This document shows, one piece after another, positions 25,893 to 33,307 of a stretch of 64,000 nucleotides of DNA. The notes below the pieces were generated by a model that was given only the letters and a program-made list of their open reading frames with translations, searched no databases and was not told where the DNA came from. This stretch comes from a bacterium. Its GTDB lineage: Bacteria; Bdellovibrionota_C; UBA2361; RFPC01. The position numbers and the translations under genes are program-made. Numbering within the stretch: the first letter of the stretch is position 1; each line of letters begins with the position of its first letter. Where the stretch lies: the NCBI GenBank assembly GCA_030428205.1, contig JAUIBK010000003.1:1-64000 (forward strand). Direction: 5' to 3'.

Positions 25893-26321
25893 TTATTCAT
25901 TTTGAAAATTATAACGCGAAGTACGCGAGGTACGCGAAGGGGGGATGTAGGAGTTTACGACACGTACTATTCCGTCCTTTAGGTGTGGTGTATTGAAGTT
26001 GAGAAGTAATCCAACTCGCTTTTCAGCCAGCTTGAGATAAGTAAGTAGCTGGGCTTTATGAATGGGAACAAGTCGATGAACTGATTTGAGCTCTACAAGA
26101 AGAGAGTCCTCAACAAGTAGATCGATCCTATAGCCCACCCCGAGCTCGATATCATCGTATATCACAGGAACTCCTACTTCGTGGAACACCGAAAGGCCCT
26201 GCTTCTCAAGCTCATACTTAAGACAGACCTTATACACTTCCTCAAACAAGCCCGCTCCAAGCCTAGAGTGAACAGTCATCGCTGCAGCTATTACCTTGCT
26301 ACTTACTTCATCAAATTCCAT
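25893..26321 (-). CDS. GxxExxY protein, PD-(D/E)XK nuclease-like, inside an inverted repeat
   Basis: The 142-residue protein carries Gly24-x-x-Glu27-x-x-Tyr30, the defining motif of the GxxExxY family. It also has G-Y-R-I-Asp67-L-L-V followed by Glu77-Leu-Lys79, the active-site pattern of PD-(D/E)XK nucleases, then P-I-H-K-A-Q-L-L-T-Y-L and G-L-L-L-N-F-N. The ATG lies one base from the inner end of a 31-nt repeat arm at 26322-26352, and the last part of the protein (P-S-R-T-S-R-T-S-R-Y-N) is translated from the mirror arm at 25909-25939. The gene thus fills the loop of a long inverted repeat. The family is widespread and of unknown function; nuclease activity is inferred from the motif. Confidence 0.9.
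   Translation of the reverse strand: MEFDEVSSKVIAAAMTVHSRLGAGLFEEVYKVCLKYELEKQGLSVFHEVGVPVIYDDIELGVGYRIDLLVEDSLLVELKSVHRLVPIHKAQLLTYLKLAEKRVGLLLNFNTPHLKDGIVRVVNSYIPPSRTSRTSRYNFQNE
25909..25939 (+). repeat. Left 31-nt arm of the GxxExxY-bracketing inverted repeat
   Basis: TTATAA followed by CGCGAAGTA, CGCGAGGTA and CGCGAAG. It is the exact reverse complement of 26322-26352 and equals the hairpin arms at 47358-47387. On the minus strand it codes for the C-terminus of the GxxExxY protein. Confidence 0.95.
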
Positions 26322-26352
26322 CTTCGCGTACCTCGCGTACTTCGCGTTATAA
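26322..26352 (-). repeat. Right 31-nt arm of the GxxExxY-bracketing inverted repeat
   Basis: Exact reverse complement of 25909-25939. On the minus strand it is the immediate 5' leader of the GxxExxY gene: it supplies GCGAGG and CGAAG just before the ATG and a TATAAC at its outer end that could act as a -10. Confidence 0.95.
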
Positions 26353-26494
26353 TCATTTCCCTCTTCTATTCGTAGAAACTAATAATAAGTTGCTCCCCTT
26401 TCGCCAAACCCTTAAAATCGCAGAACATCATGAACCTCCGCAGTACACCTACGGGTGAAGCCTAAATATACGAACAAGATCGAACAATCACTCT

Positions 26495-27748
26495 ATGCTC
26501 CGTAACCTTGCCGCCCTCTACAAGCAACACCTCCAGACCTTTATGTTCATCGGGATTATTGGAGGAGCACTCTTTGGCTTTCTTCTCCCAGAGCTCTCTG
26601 TACAAACAGCTCTCATCGGTGAGCTCTTCTTACGACTCTTAAGTCTCCTTGTTGTTCCGGTGATTGTGCTTTCGATGCTCGCTGGGGTGTTTAATCTTAA
26701 GGGCTCTGAGAACATCGCTCGAATCGGTCTAAAGGCGATCTTGTACTACGCTACTACTACAGCTCTTGCGGTTGTCGTGGGACTTACTCTCGTAAATATT
26801 ATTCAACCTGGCACAGGAGACTCTCCTAACCGTGAAAAGGTACTTGCAGAAGTAATCACCACAGATACCATGCAAGAGGCAAAAGCCTCCTTTCGACTAA
26901 GTGATGTTGCACGAAACATTGTTCCCAAAAACATCTTTCAAGCAGCAACAGAGGGCAACGTTCTTGGCTTAATCTTCTTTACAATATTCCTTGGTGTTGC
27001 TCTTCTTCAAATAAAGCATCCAGGAGTAGACGCGGTCATGTCTTCCACAAGTGCGCTTTTCGATGGGGTCTTGTGGATGATTGAACAGATCTTACTCCTT
27101 GCCCCACTCGGATTCTTCTCACTTATTGCAAGTCTTGTTGGAGAATTCGTTTTAGAAGAAAGCCTTCTTCAGCTCGGAGTAGATATCGGCTGGTATACAC
27201 TGACGGTGGTAAGTGGACTCCTTGTGCATGCTCTCATTATCTTACCCGTCCTTGCCTCACTTTTTCGAGTCTCCCCACTCTCGTTTGCTCAAGCAATGTT
27301 TCCTGCTCTTACTACGGCGTTTTCAACCGCGTCTTCTTCAGCAACACTGCCAGTAACACTCGATTCTCTTGAGCATCGCGCCGGGGTTTCTAATAAGATT
27401 GCAAGTTTTGTTGCTCCTCTTGGTGCTACGGTGAATATGGATGGTACCGCTATTTATGAAGCTGTTGCCGTTGTGTTTATAGCAAACATGCTCGGGGTAG
27501 ACCTCTCGGGGACACAACAGCTCATGATCTTTTTAACCGCCACGTTCTCTGCGATTGGTGCGGCTGGCATACCAGGAGCAGGACTCATTATGATGGTACT
27601 TGTGCTTCACTCCGTTGGCCTGCCTGCAGATGGAATCAAGCTTGTTGTTGTCGTAGACAGGGTGCTCGATATGCTCCGTACAAGCATTAATGTGTGGGGA
27701 GATAGCATAGGAGCGGCTATTATTGCACGCACAGAAGAACAGAGGTAA
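26495..27748 (+). CDS. Dicarboxylate/amino acid:cation symporter (DAACS family)
   Basis: The 417-residue protein has the full layout of GltP/DctA transporters: about six hydrophobic helices, then the re-entrant loop with T-T-A-F-S-T-A-S-S-S-A-T-L-P, the N-M-D-G-T-A motif in helix 7, a second re-entrant loop G-A-A-G-I-P-G-A-G and helix 8 with V-V-V-D-R-V-L-D-M-L-R-T. It imports glutamate/aspartate or C4-dicarboxylates with sodium or protons at the inner membrane. The exact substrate is not predictable. It is followed after 11 nt by the GT39 gene. Confidence 0.93.
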   Translation: MLRNLAALYKQHLQTFMFIGIIGGALFGFLLPELSVQTALIGELFLRLLSLLVVPVIVLSMLAGVFNLKGSENIARIGLKAILYYATTTALAVVVGLTLVNIIQPGTGDSPNREKVLAEVITTDTMQEAKASFRLSDVARNIVPKNIFQAATEGNVLGLIFFTIFLGVALLQIKHPGVDAVMSSTSALFDGVLWMIEQILLLAPLGFFSLIASLVGEFVLEESLLQLGVDIGWYTLTVVSGLLVHALIILPVLASLFRVSPLSFAQAMFPALTTAFSTASSSATLPVTLDSLEHRAGVSNKIASFVAPLGATVNMDGTAIYEAVAVVFIANMLGVDLSGTQQLMIFLTATFSAIGAAGIPGAGLIMMVLVLHSVGLPADGIKLVVVVDRVLDMLRTSINVWGDSIGAAIIARTEEQR

Positions 27749-27759
27749 GCTCCGGCCCT

Positions 27760-29826
27760 ATGAATTCTACCACCTCTCAGAGCCATACCTTTTCTCTGCT
27801 CCATGACAAACGGTGGTTTCAACTCTGCCTTCTTACAGCTGCTCTTCTCTTTCTTCTCTGGTTTCGCTTTCCGACAATCACAACAGGCCTTCCTTACTTC
27901 TCCCAAGAAGACGAAGCTCATCACTTTAACCGTGTGGTACGCATGGTTCAAAGCGGTAAGTGGGATCCAGAATACTTCCACAAGCCCTCACTTCACTTTT
28001 ATCTCCGCATGCCAGTTGTAGCTGCTTCGTTCTTATGGAACGTTCGCGAGGGGCACATCCGTAAAATTGAAGAGATCTCAACAAAGGACCCGTACGGCAT
28101 AGCGGGCTATTCGTTTACGGCTTCTCACAGCGGCATCGTGAAGTGGAATAGAGCTTTTTCTGTGCTGCTTATCATGCTCTCTTTGTGGCTGACGTACCTG
28201 CTAGCTTTTGAGCTTACCGGATCGTTCTTTCTTAGCCTTGGCGCTCTGCTTGTTGCAGGAGTCTCACCTGAGCTGCTTCGATACTCTGGTACAATCGGAG
28301 TAGATGTGGTGATGACTTTTTTTTGTATGCTTACCACCTATCTCTCAGTGCGCTACAAGAAAGGAGACTCTCTTTTGTCTCTTGCCGTAATCGGAGTCTG
28401 CGCAGGACTAGCTGTTTCAAGTAAGTACAACGCTCTTCCCATTATGGGGCTGCCCTTTGCGCTCTGCATCCTTCATAAGCGGTTTGATGCTGCAACTCTT
28501 GCTACCTCACTCTTTACTCCTGTGCTCGGTTTTTTCGTTGCAAGCCCTTATATCCTCTCTTCGCTCCCACTGTTTCTTAACCAATTTGCCTATGAAATTT
28601 GGCACTACGGCATTGCAGGTCACGTAGGACACACAGCGGAACCAGGCATGCAGCAAGCTCTCTTTTACGCCTCGTGGTTACGTGGTGATGGGCTGGGAAC
28701 CCTCGGTGCTATATTAGCAGCACTTGGAGTACTTGGAACGCTTAAGAATCCGAGCGTAAAAGTATGGTCTGTACTGTGGTTTCCCTTTCTCTTTTGCCTC
28801 TTGATGATTTTTCAACGAGCCAATTTTACGCGAAACATGATTGCCGTACTCCCCTTTGCTGCATGCTTTGCTACTTATGGCCTCTCTCTGCTCTTAAGCT
28901 TTGTTTCAAAAACCTCCATCCTTAGACCAGCAATCGTGGGAGTCGCTCTTCTCTTTCTTATAGGAGAACCCCTTGTTCGCTCACTTGAGATACGACACGC
29001 TCTTGCAACCCACGTAGACTCTCGAGACGAACTCACTCGGTGGGTTAACGCAGGAAATCTTAAAGGAGAAACCGCTCTTTCTGGAAGACTTTGGGCCTCA
29101 CGAGACTTAGTGAACGTCCCATCTCTGACTCGCTATGAACCGTCAAAAAACTCCTCGCTCGATCTCTATCTTAAGGGATACACAAACATTATCACGGGAC
29201 CAAAGGGGCTTAAAAACAACGAGAACCTCTTTGACGCCTACACATCTACTCTCAAAGAGTTTCCTGGCGAGACCAAGCCACAACGAATTGTACGCAACCC
29301 TTATATTACTGTGCGAACGTTCCTCGATAAACCTTCTCTACGTGAAGAGGCTTTTGATTACGCATTAGATCACCCAGAGTACAACCTCGAGCTTCAAGTC
29401 GGCTACCAGAGACGCTCACTTTACAAACCGTTTACGTGCTTGACGTATAGTGGAGCAACAGAACAAGAAGAAGGACACTGCTGGCTCTCTTCACGAATAA
29501 ACACACTAACGATTTCTAATGTAACTGACCTCAATGCGTATAAAGATAGCGTCAAAACACTCCCGCTTGCTTTTGAGATTATGACTCCGTGGCAAGGACA
29601 AGAAGTGACCTTTCTTCTTGACGACTGGGAAGAAACCTTTGAGCTTACCGGAGCTGCGCCAGGAAGCTGGCAGAAGTTCACACTCGGTTTTCCCCTTCGA
29701 AAACTTCTTGATTCTGATAAGATTCTTGTTACGGTTAAAAGAGTGAGCTCTCCATCTTCTCACGGGGAAAGTCGCGACACTCGCCGACTTGGAGTAGCCT
29801 TGAGAAACGTGCATGTTCCTCTGTAA
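27760..29826 (+). CDS. GT39-type membrane glycosyltransferase (ArnT/PMT-like)
   Basis: The 688-residue protein has a polytopic N-terminal two thirds (about 10-12 helices, residues ~20-420) and a soluble C-terminal part. The first periplasmic loop carries E-D-E-A-H-H, matching the acidic catalytic motif (D-E or E-D) of GT-C fold enzymes that use polyprenyl-phosphate sugars. The H-K-P-S-L-H-F-Y-L segment resembles the H-x-P-L-x-Y of ArnT/PMT enzymes. It probably transfers a sugar onto an envelope lipid or protein on the periplasmic side. It sits 11 nt after the symporter and 14 nt before the cytochrome gene. Confidence 0.82.
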   Translation: MNSTTSQSHTFSLLHDKRWFQLCLLTAALLFLLWFRFPTITTGLPYFSQEDEAHHFNRVVRMVQSGKWDPEYFHKPSLHFYLRMPVVAASFLWNVREGHIRKIEEISTKDPYGIAGYSFTASHSGIVKWNRAFSVLLIMLSLWLTYLLAFELTGSFFLSLGALLVAGVSPELLRYSGTIGVDVVMTFFCMLTTYLSVRYKKGDSLLSLAVIGVCAGLAVSSKYNALPIMGLPFALCILHKRFDAATLATSLFTPVLGFFVASPYILSSLPLFLNQFAYEIWHYGIAGHVGHTAEPGMQQALFYASWLRGDGLGTLGAILAALGVLGTLKNPSVKVWSVLWFPFLFCLLMIFQRANFTRNMIAVLPFAACFATYGLSLLLSFVSKTSILRPAIVGVALLFLIGEPLVRSLEIRHALATHVDSRDELTRWVNAGNLKGETALSGRLWASRDLVNVPSLTRYEPSKNSSLDLYLKGYTNIITGPKGLKNNENLFDAYTSTLKEFPGETKPQRIVRNPYITVRTFLDKPSLREEAFDYALDHPEYNLELQVGYQRRSLYKPFTCLTYSGATEQEEGHCWLSSRINTLTISNVTDLNAYKDSVKTLPLAFEIMTPWQGQEVTFLLDDWEETFELTGAAPGSWQKFTLGFPLRKLLDSDKILVTVKRVSSPSSHGESRDTRRLGVALRNVHVPL

Positions 29827-29840
29827 TGTAGGGATGTCTT

Positions 29841-30245
29841 ATGAAAAAAACCTCTGCCATACTCCTTACCGCCTTGTTTCTTATCAGCTGCTCACACTTT
29901 CGTATGCTCCCTTACATAACCTCAGAGAATCCCTATAAGGGACAAGAAGCGACAGCCGCAACGCTTGGAAAACCACTCTTTGTTGAGCACTGCGTGCGGT
30001 GCCACGGCGTATCAGGTATGGGAGATGGCGACGACTTAACAGTACCGCTCGACAAACAGATAGCTGACCTAACAGATATCTCAAGCGAAAAACCAATAAA
30101 CGTGCTTGCTGCTCGAATTGCGGTAGGAAAAGGCGATGTTATGCCGGCCTTTCGGGGAATCTTTACAGAAGACCAGATCTGGCAGCTTGCTAACTACATC
30201 GTTTCTATCTCAGTGCTCCCTTTTTCTCAGGAAGAAAGCTCCTAG
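29841..30245 (+). CDS. Lipoprotein cytochrome c, single heme
   Basis: The 134-residue protein has a lipoprotein signal peptide with lipobox L-I-S-C17, then one heme motif C51-V-R-C54-H55 and a distal ligand candidate Met101 in G-D-V-M-P-A-F. The size and the L-A-N-Y-I-V end fit a class I cytochrome c anchored in the membrane by lipid. It would carry electrons in the periplasm; the partner is unknown. Heme attachment fits the presence of a CcmH-type gene at 48190. Confidence 0.92.
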   Translation: MKKTSAILLTALFLISCSHFRMLPYITSENPYKGQEATAATLGKPLFVEHCVRCHGVSGMGDGDDLTVPLDKQIADLTDISSEKPINVLAARIAVGKGDVMPAFRGIFTEDQIWQLANYIVSISVLPFSQEESS

Positions 30246-30414
30246 AGATCCATTTAAGTTGGAAAAATATTCATATAGGCCTTTCCTGTGAGTATCTTTC
30301 CAGCTTTACGCACCTTGCTTCTTTTGACGTTGAGTCAGGGATCTCCCTAGCCGACACCACAAGTAGCGTCATCAATAGGTGACTGCCACAAACTCTCAAG
30401 AAGGAGACAGAGAA

Positions 30415-30873
30415 ATGAAACTTGATGGTGTTCGTTCATATATCCGTTCACGGGGCGAAAGACCCGAAGAAGTTACCAGCCGCAGAGACGCTACAAGCGA
30501 AGCCGCTCGGCGACGCTCACAGAGCGCGGGAGAAGATAGCGGCTCCTCCCCGAGAGAGCTGCTCAACCGCCTGAAAGAGGCAGACCTTAATCCAAGAAAA
30601 CGTGCAAAGCTTGGTGCTCGGATTGATAATTTTCTCGGCGACAACGGAGCGAAACGCCCCGAAGGAAAGGGTGTAAACCTCCGCCAGACCGTTAACCGAA
30701 TTGGCCAATCAGACCTCTCTGACGGCGAAAAGAGAGAACTGATTACTCGGATTCACGACCATGTTGCAGGGCAAAAGCCCGAAGCTGGCTCGCGTCCTAA
30801 TTCAAGCGGAGAGACTGGCGGCCCCTCTGGAGCACAAGCTCAAGTGACCAGACCAAGCATCACAATAGCGTAA
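30415..30873 (+). CDS. Basic, largely disordered protein of unknown function
   Basis: The ATG at 30415 has AAGGAGAC at ideal spacing and is preferred over an in-frame codon at 30379. The 152-residue product is rich in Arg, Ser, Glu and Gly, with two related helical segments: P-R-E-L-L-N-R-L-K-E-A-D-L-N-P-R-K-R-A-K and L-R-Q-T-V-N-R-I-G-Q-S-D-L-S-D-G-E-K-R, each ending in a similar I-D-N-F or I-H-D-H. This looks like an internal duplication of ~50 residues. No family is recognised. No signal peptide. Confidence 0.65.
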   Translation: MKLDGVRSYIRSRGERPEEVTSRRDATSEAARRRSQSAGEDSGSSPRELLNRLKEADLNPRKRAKLGARIDNFLGDNGAKRPEGKGVNLRQTVNRIGQSDLSDGEKRELITRIHDHVAGQKPEAGSRPNSSGETGGPSGAQAQVTRPSITIA

Positions 30874-30917
30874 CAATTTCTAGCAAACACGCCCCGTTAG
30901 CTCGATAAACTCCGTAT

Positions 30918-30982
30918 GGTGGAAACCACCTGCTGTTCGTGGCAGACTACAGCAATAGCCGAGCGAGCCTCACTCGCTCGGC
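30918..30982 (+). promoter_or_regulatory. Two hairpins in the leader before hldD
   Basis: GGTGG-AAA-CCACC (30918-30930) and GCCGAGCGAG/CTCGCTCGGC (30958-30967/30973-30982, 5-nt loop) lie between the basic protein gene and hldD. No T-run follows the second stem. They may terminate the upstream transcript or form a 5' leader structure. Confidence 0.45.
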
Positions 30983-31010
30983 GTCTATGCTTCTATGTAG
31001 GACACACGAC

Positions 31011-31982
31011 ATGTTTGTTGTAACCGGCGGAGCCGGATTTATTGGTAGCGCATTTGTCGCCAAACTTAACGAAGAAGATTGCGACGAAATACTGATTGTT
31101 GACGATCTCGGTGAGTCATCAAAGTGGCAAAACCTCGTTGGCAAAGCGTATATGGACTACATCCATAAAGACGCTTTTCTCCCTGCTCTTGCTCAAGGAA
31201 AGTTCAAAGGCACCATTACAGGCATCATTCACATGGGAGCCTGTTCTTCTACAACTGAAACGGATGCTGACTTTCTCTTTCAAAACAACTTTCACTATAC
31301 CCAACAACTTGCTGAGCACTGCCTAGAGCGTAATATTCGATTTATCTATGCAAGCAGTGCTGCTACCTACGGAGATGGCTCTCTTGGATACTCAGATGGC
31401 GATGATGACCAGGCAACGTTTCGCCCACTCAACCGCTACGGCTACTCCAAACAACTTTTTGACCTCTGGGCTATTCGAAATAATGTTCAAGATCAAATTG
31501 TGGGCCTCAAATTCTTTAATGTGTATGGCCCGAACGAGTACCACAAAGGCTCAATGCAAAGCGTTGTCCATAAGGCTTATCACCAGGCGAAAAACGAAGG
31601 TTCTGTAAAGCTCTTTCGCTCGTATAGGCCAGACTATAAGGACGGAGAGCAAAAACGAGACTTTATCTACGTCAAAGACTGCGTAGAAGTCATGTGGTGG
31701 CTGCTCAACCACTCAAACACAAATGGCATTTTTAATCTTGGCACAGGAAAAGCCCGTTCTTGGAACGAGCTTGCTTCTGGCGTGTTCGCTGCTCTTGGTA
31801 AAGAGCCAAAGATTGAATATATCGATATGCCTGAAAATCTTCGTGACCAGTACCAATACTTTACCGAAGCTACAATGACAAAGCTCAAAGAGAGCGGATG
31901 CCCACTTCCAAAGTACTCACTCGAAGACGGAATAAAAGACTACGTTCAAGAACACTTAGAAAAAGAGTGTCCTTACTACTGA
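31011..31982 (+). CDS. hldD: ADP-L-glycero-D-manno-heptose 6-epimerase
   Basis: The ATG at 31011 (AGGAC upstream) gives 323 residues, the usual length of HldD/RfaD; an in-frame codon at 30939 lies over the hairpins and is unlikely. The extended SDR core has the NAD(P)-binding loop G-G-A-G-F-I-G at 6-12, catalytic Tyr143-x-x-x-Lys147, and the family motifs H-M-G-A-C-S-S-T-T-E and N-V-Y-G-P-N-E-Y-H-K. It makes the heptose precursor for LPS inner core in the cytoplasm. With the GT9 gene it indicates heptose-containing LPS. Confidence 0.95.
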   Translation: MFVVTGGAGFIGSAFVAKLNEEDCDEILIVDDLGESSKWQNLVGKAYMDYIHKDAFLPALAQGKFKGTITGIIHMGACSSTTETDADFLFQNNFHYTQQLAEHCLERNIRFIYASSAATYGDGSLGYSDGDDDQATFRPLNRYGYSKQLFDLWAIRNNVQDQIVGLKFFNVYGPNEYHKGSMQSVVHKAYHQAKNEGSVKLFRSYRPDYKDGEQKRDFIYVKDCVEVMWWLLNHSNTNGIFNLGTGKARSWNELASGVFAALGKEPKIEYIDMPENLRDQYQYFTEATMTKLKESGCPLPKYSLEDGIKDYVQEHLEKECPYY

Positions 31983-32179
31983 GCCTTCTCTTTTTCAGAT
32001 GTATCAAGAAATGACTCCGGGCGAGGAACTGAAACCGTCCTTGCTCCGTGCACTTTCAATAAATCATTGTAGTCTGGACTTCGTGACCAACCATTAGCTA
32101 CTGCTGTAACTTGATTTGTTTTTCGATTCCTAGGACACGACCCCCTTCCTAAGGGTGTTTCTCCATTCCCGTTATTCAT
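31976..32179 (-). CDS. Small unknown protein, antisense-overlapping the hldD end
   Basis: The 67-residue frame starts at an ATG preceded by a very strong TAGGAGG at ideal spacing, which argues for a real gene. The product is hydrophilic with N-G-N-G-E-T-P-L-G-R-G-S-C-P-R-N and a C-terminal E-K-E-K-A-Q. Its last 7 nt overlap the hldD stop on the other strand. No domain recognised; it may be a small lineage-specific protein. Confidence 0.55.
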   Translation of the reverse strand: MNNGNGETPLGRGSCPRNRKTNQVTAVANGWSRSPDYNDLLKVHGARTVSVPRPESFLDTSEKEKAQ

Positions 32180-32537
32180 TGCAACCTCCTACGTCGCATC
32201 TCGCTCATCTCACCACGACTAACATTGTAGTTAGTGGTGAAAACCCATACGAGCTAGATACATGGTTGATATTGTAAGAACCGACCAGATTGTCTCATAT
32301 CCACTATATGTCTTTTAAAAACATCTGTAAATTTAATACCATACCTTACTATACTGAAATTAGCCGATCTTACATTATCGATTTAAGCACAACGAAGATT
32401 AATGTTTTTAAACGACATAAATATGCAACGCTCCCTGCCTCTTCATTCATACACCTAATAGAGACTCTCGGGAACAAGCTCTTACGTTAGGCAGTATCGC
32501 GCGAGTCGGTTGTATCATTCGTTTAGGAGAAAGAATA
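32180..32537. other. AT-rich intergenic region
   Basis: A 358-nt stretch clearly richer in A and T than its neighbours. It contains an ACTAAC/GTTAGT hairpin near 32218-32235 extended by CACCAC/GTGGTG. One ~60-codon frame (32308-32490) lacks a ribosome site and is not called. The divergent promoters of the flanking genes are expected here. Confidence 0.45.
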
Positions 32538-33236
32538 ATGAAAGGTTTTACTTCGCTCGAGTCTTTCCGGCTCAAATACTTCATTCACATCCCACTGTCA
32601 GCTTTAATTCTCGTTCTACTTTCAGGAGATTTTCAGAACGCTTCGGCCTCTACCGTCGTACAAAAAATTGAGCACGCAGTTGTCGAGCGAGTGACGGATG
32701 TTGGAGAGCAAATGATTGATAATGTGTTTAACGACGATGATGACGACTCAGACGACGACAACACAAACGATGATGATGCCCCGAACACATCAGATGATAC
32801 AGGAGATGCGACGGCTAGCGATCAAGCTGAAGATCAACAACAAGAAGAAGAGCCTGTAGAAGACAATAATCAAATTGAGATCGGCCTCGAAGATGATGAA
32901 GTGGTTCAGAGCATGAGCTGCAAAAGCGTAGGAAAAGCAAGCGGCCTAGAACGTAGTGGAATCTGTACTATCACTTTTCTTAACGGAACATCCCGTAGGT
33001 TTTCAACCTCAGTAACAAAAAATGATAATCGTACATATTCTCTCTATATTGAAGACTACTACTACCTCCTCTCTGTCATTGGAGACACTCTCTTTGACTC
33101 AGCACCAAGCACTCAAGTCGAGGCACAACACAAAGAGAATCCATCAGCGTTTGACTTGCACATAGCCGAGATTCCGGCCGGAAGTAAAAACCTTCCTAGC
33201 ATTGTGCAATATTTTGACTCACATACTATACGATAA
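32538..33236 (+). CDS. Exported protein with an Asp-rich linker
   Basis: The 232-residue product has a signal peptide (I-P-L-S-A-L-I-L-V-L-L core, likely cleaved after A-S-A). It also has an extremely acidic segment (about 68-122, long runs of Asp, then Glu/Gln) and a C-terminal domain of ~100 residues with two Cys (C-K-S-V-G and S-G-I-C-T) that could form a disulfide. AGGAGAAAG precedes the ATG. The acidic linker might bind calcium or act as a spacer. No family recognised. Confidence 0.7.
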   Translation: MKGFTSLESFRLKYFIHIPLSALILVLLSGDFQNASASTVVQKIEHAVVERVTDVGEQMIDNVFNDDDDDSDDDNTNDDDAPNTSDDTGDATASDQAEDQQQEEEPVEDNNQIEIGLEDDEVVQSMSCKSVGKASGLERSGICTITFLNGTSRRFSTSVTKNDNRTYSLYIEDYYYLLSVIGDTLFDSAPSTQVEAQHKENPSAFDLHIAEIPAGSKNLPSIVQYFDSHTIR

Positions 33237-33307
33237 TGATAAACAGGAGAGCTGCTTGTCCAGGAGCAGCTCTCCCTCTTTCCTTTATTCTTGCTCTTTG
33301 ATCGAAG

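Larger units (their letters stand above)
25909..26352. mobile_element. Putative GxxExxY-carrying palindromic element
   Basis: A 444-nt unit made of two perfect 31-nt inverted arms and one gene that fits between them, the gene's ends reaching into or touching the arms. The same arms occur elsewhere in the window without the gene, as short hairpins. Terminal inverted repeats, one small nuclease-fold gene and gene-less relatives are features of mobile elements, but no target-site duplication was recognised. Mobility is inferred. Confidence 0.4.

Noticed and set aside
32290-32490. 66-codon frame in the AT-rich gap
   Set aside because: Begins with TTG, no Shine-Dalgarno, and composition fits random AT-rich DNA.
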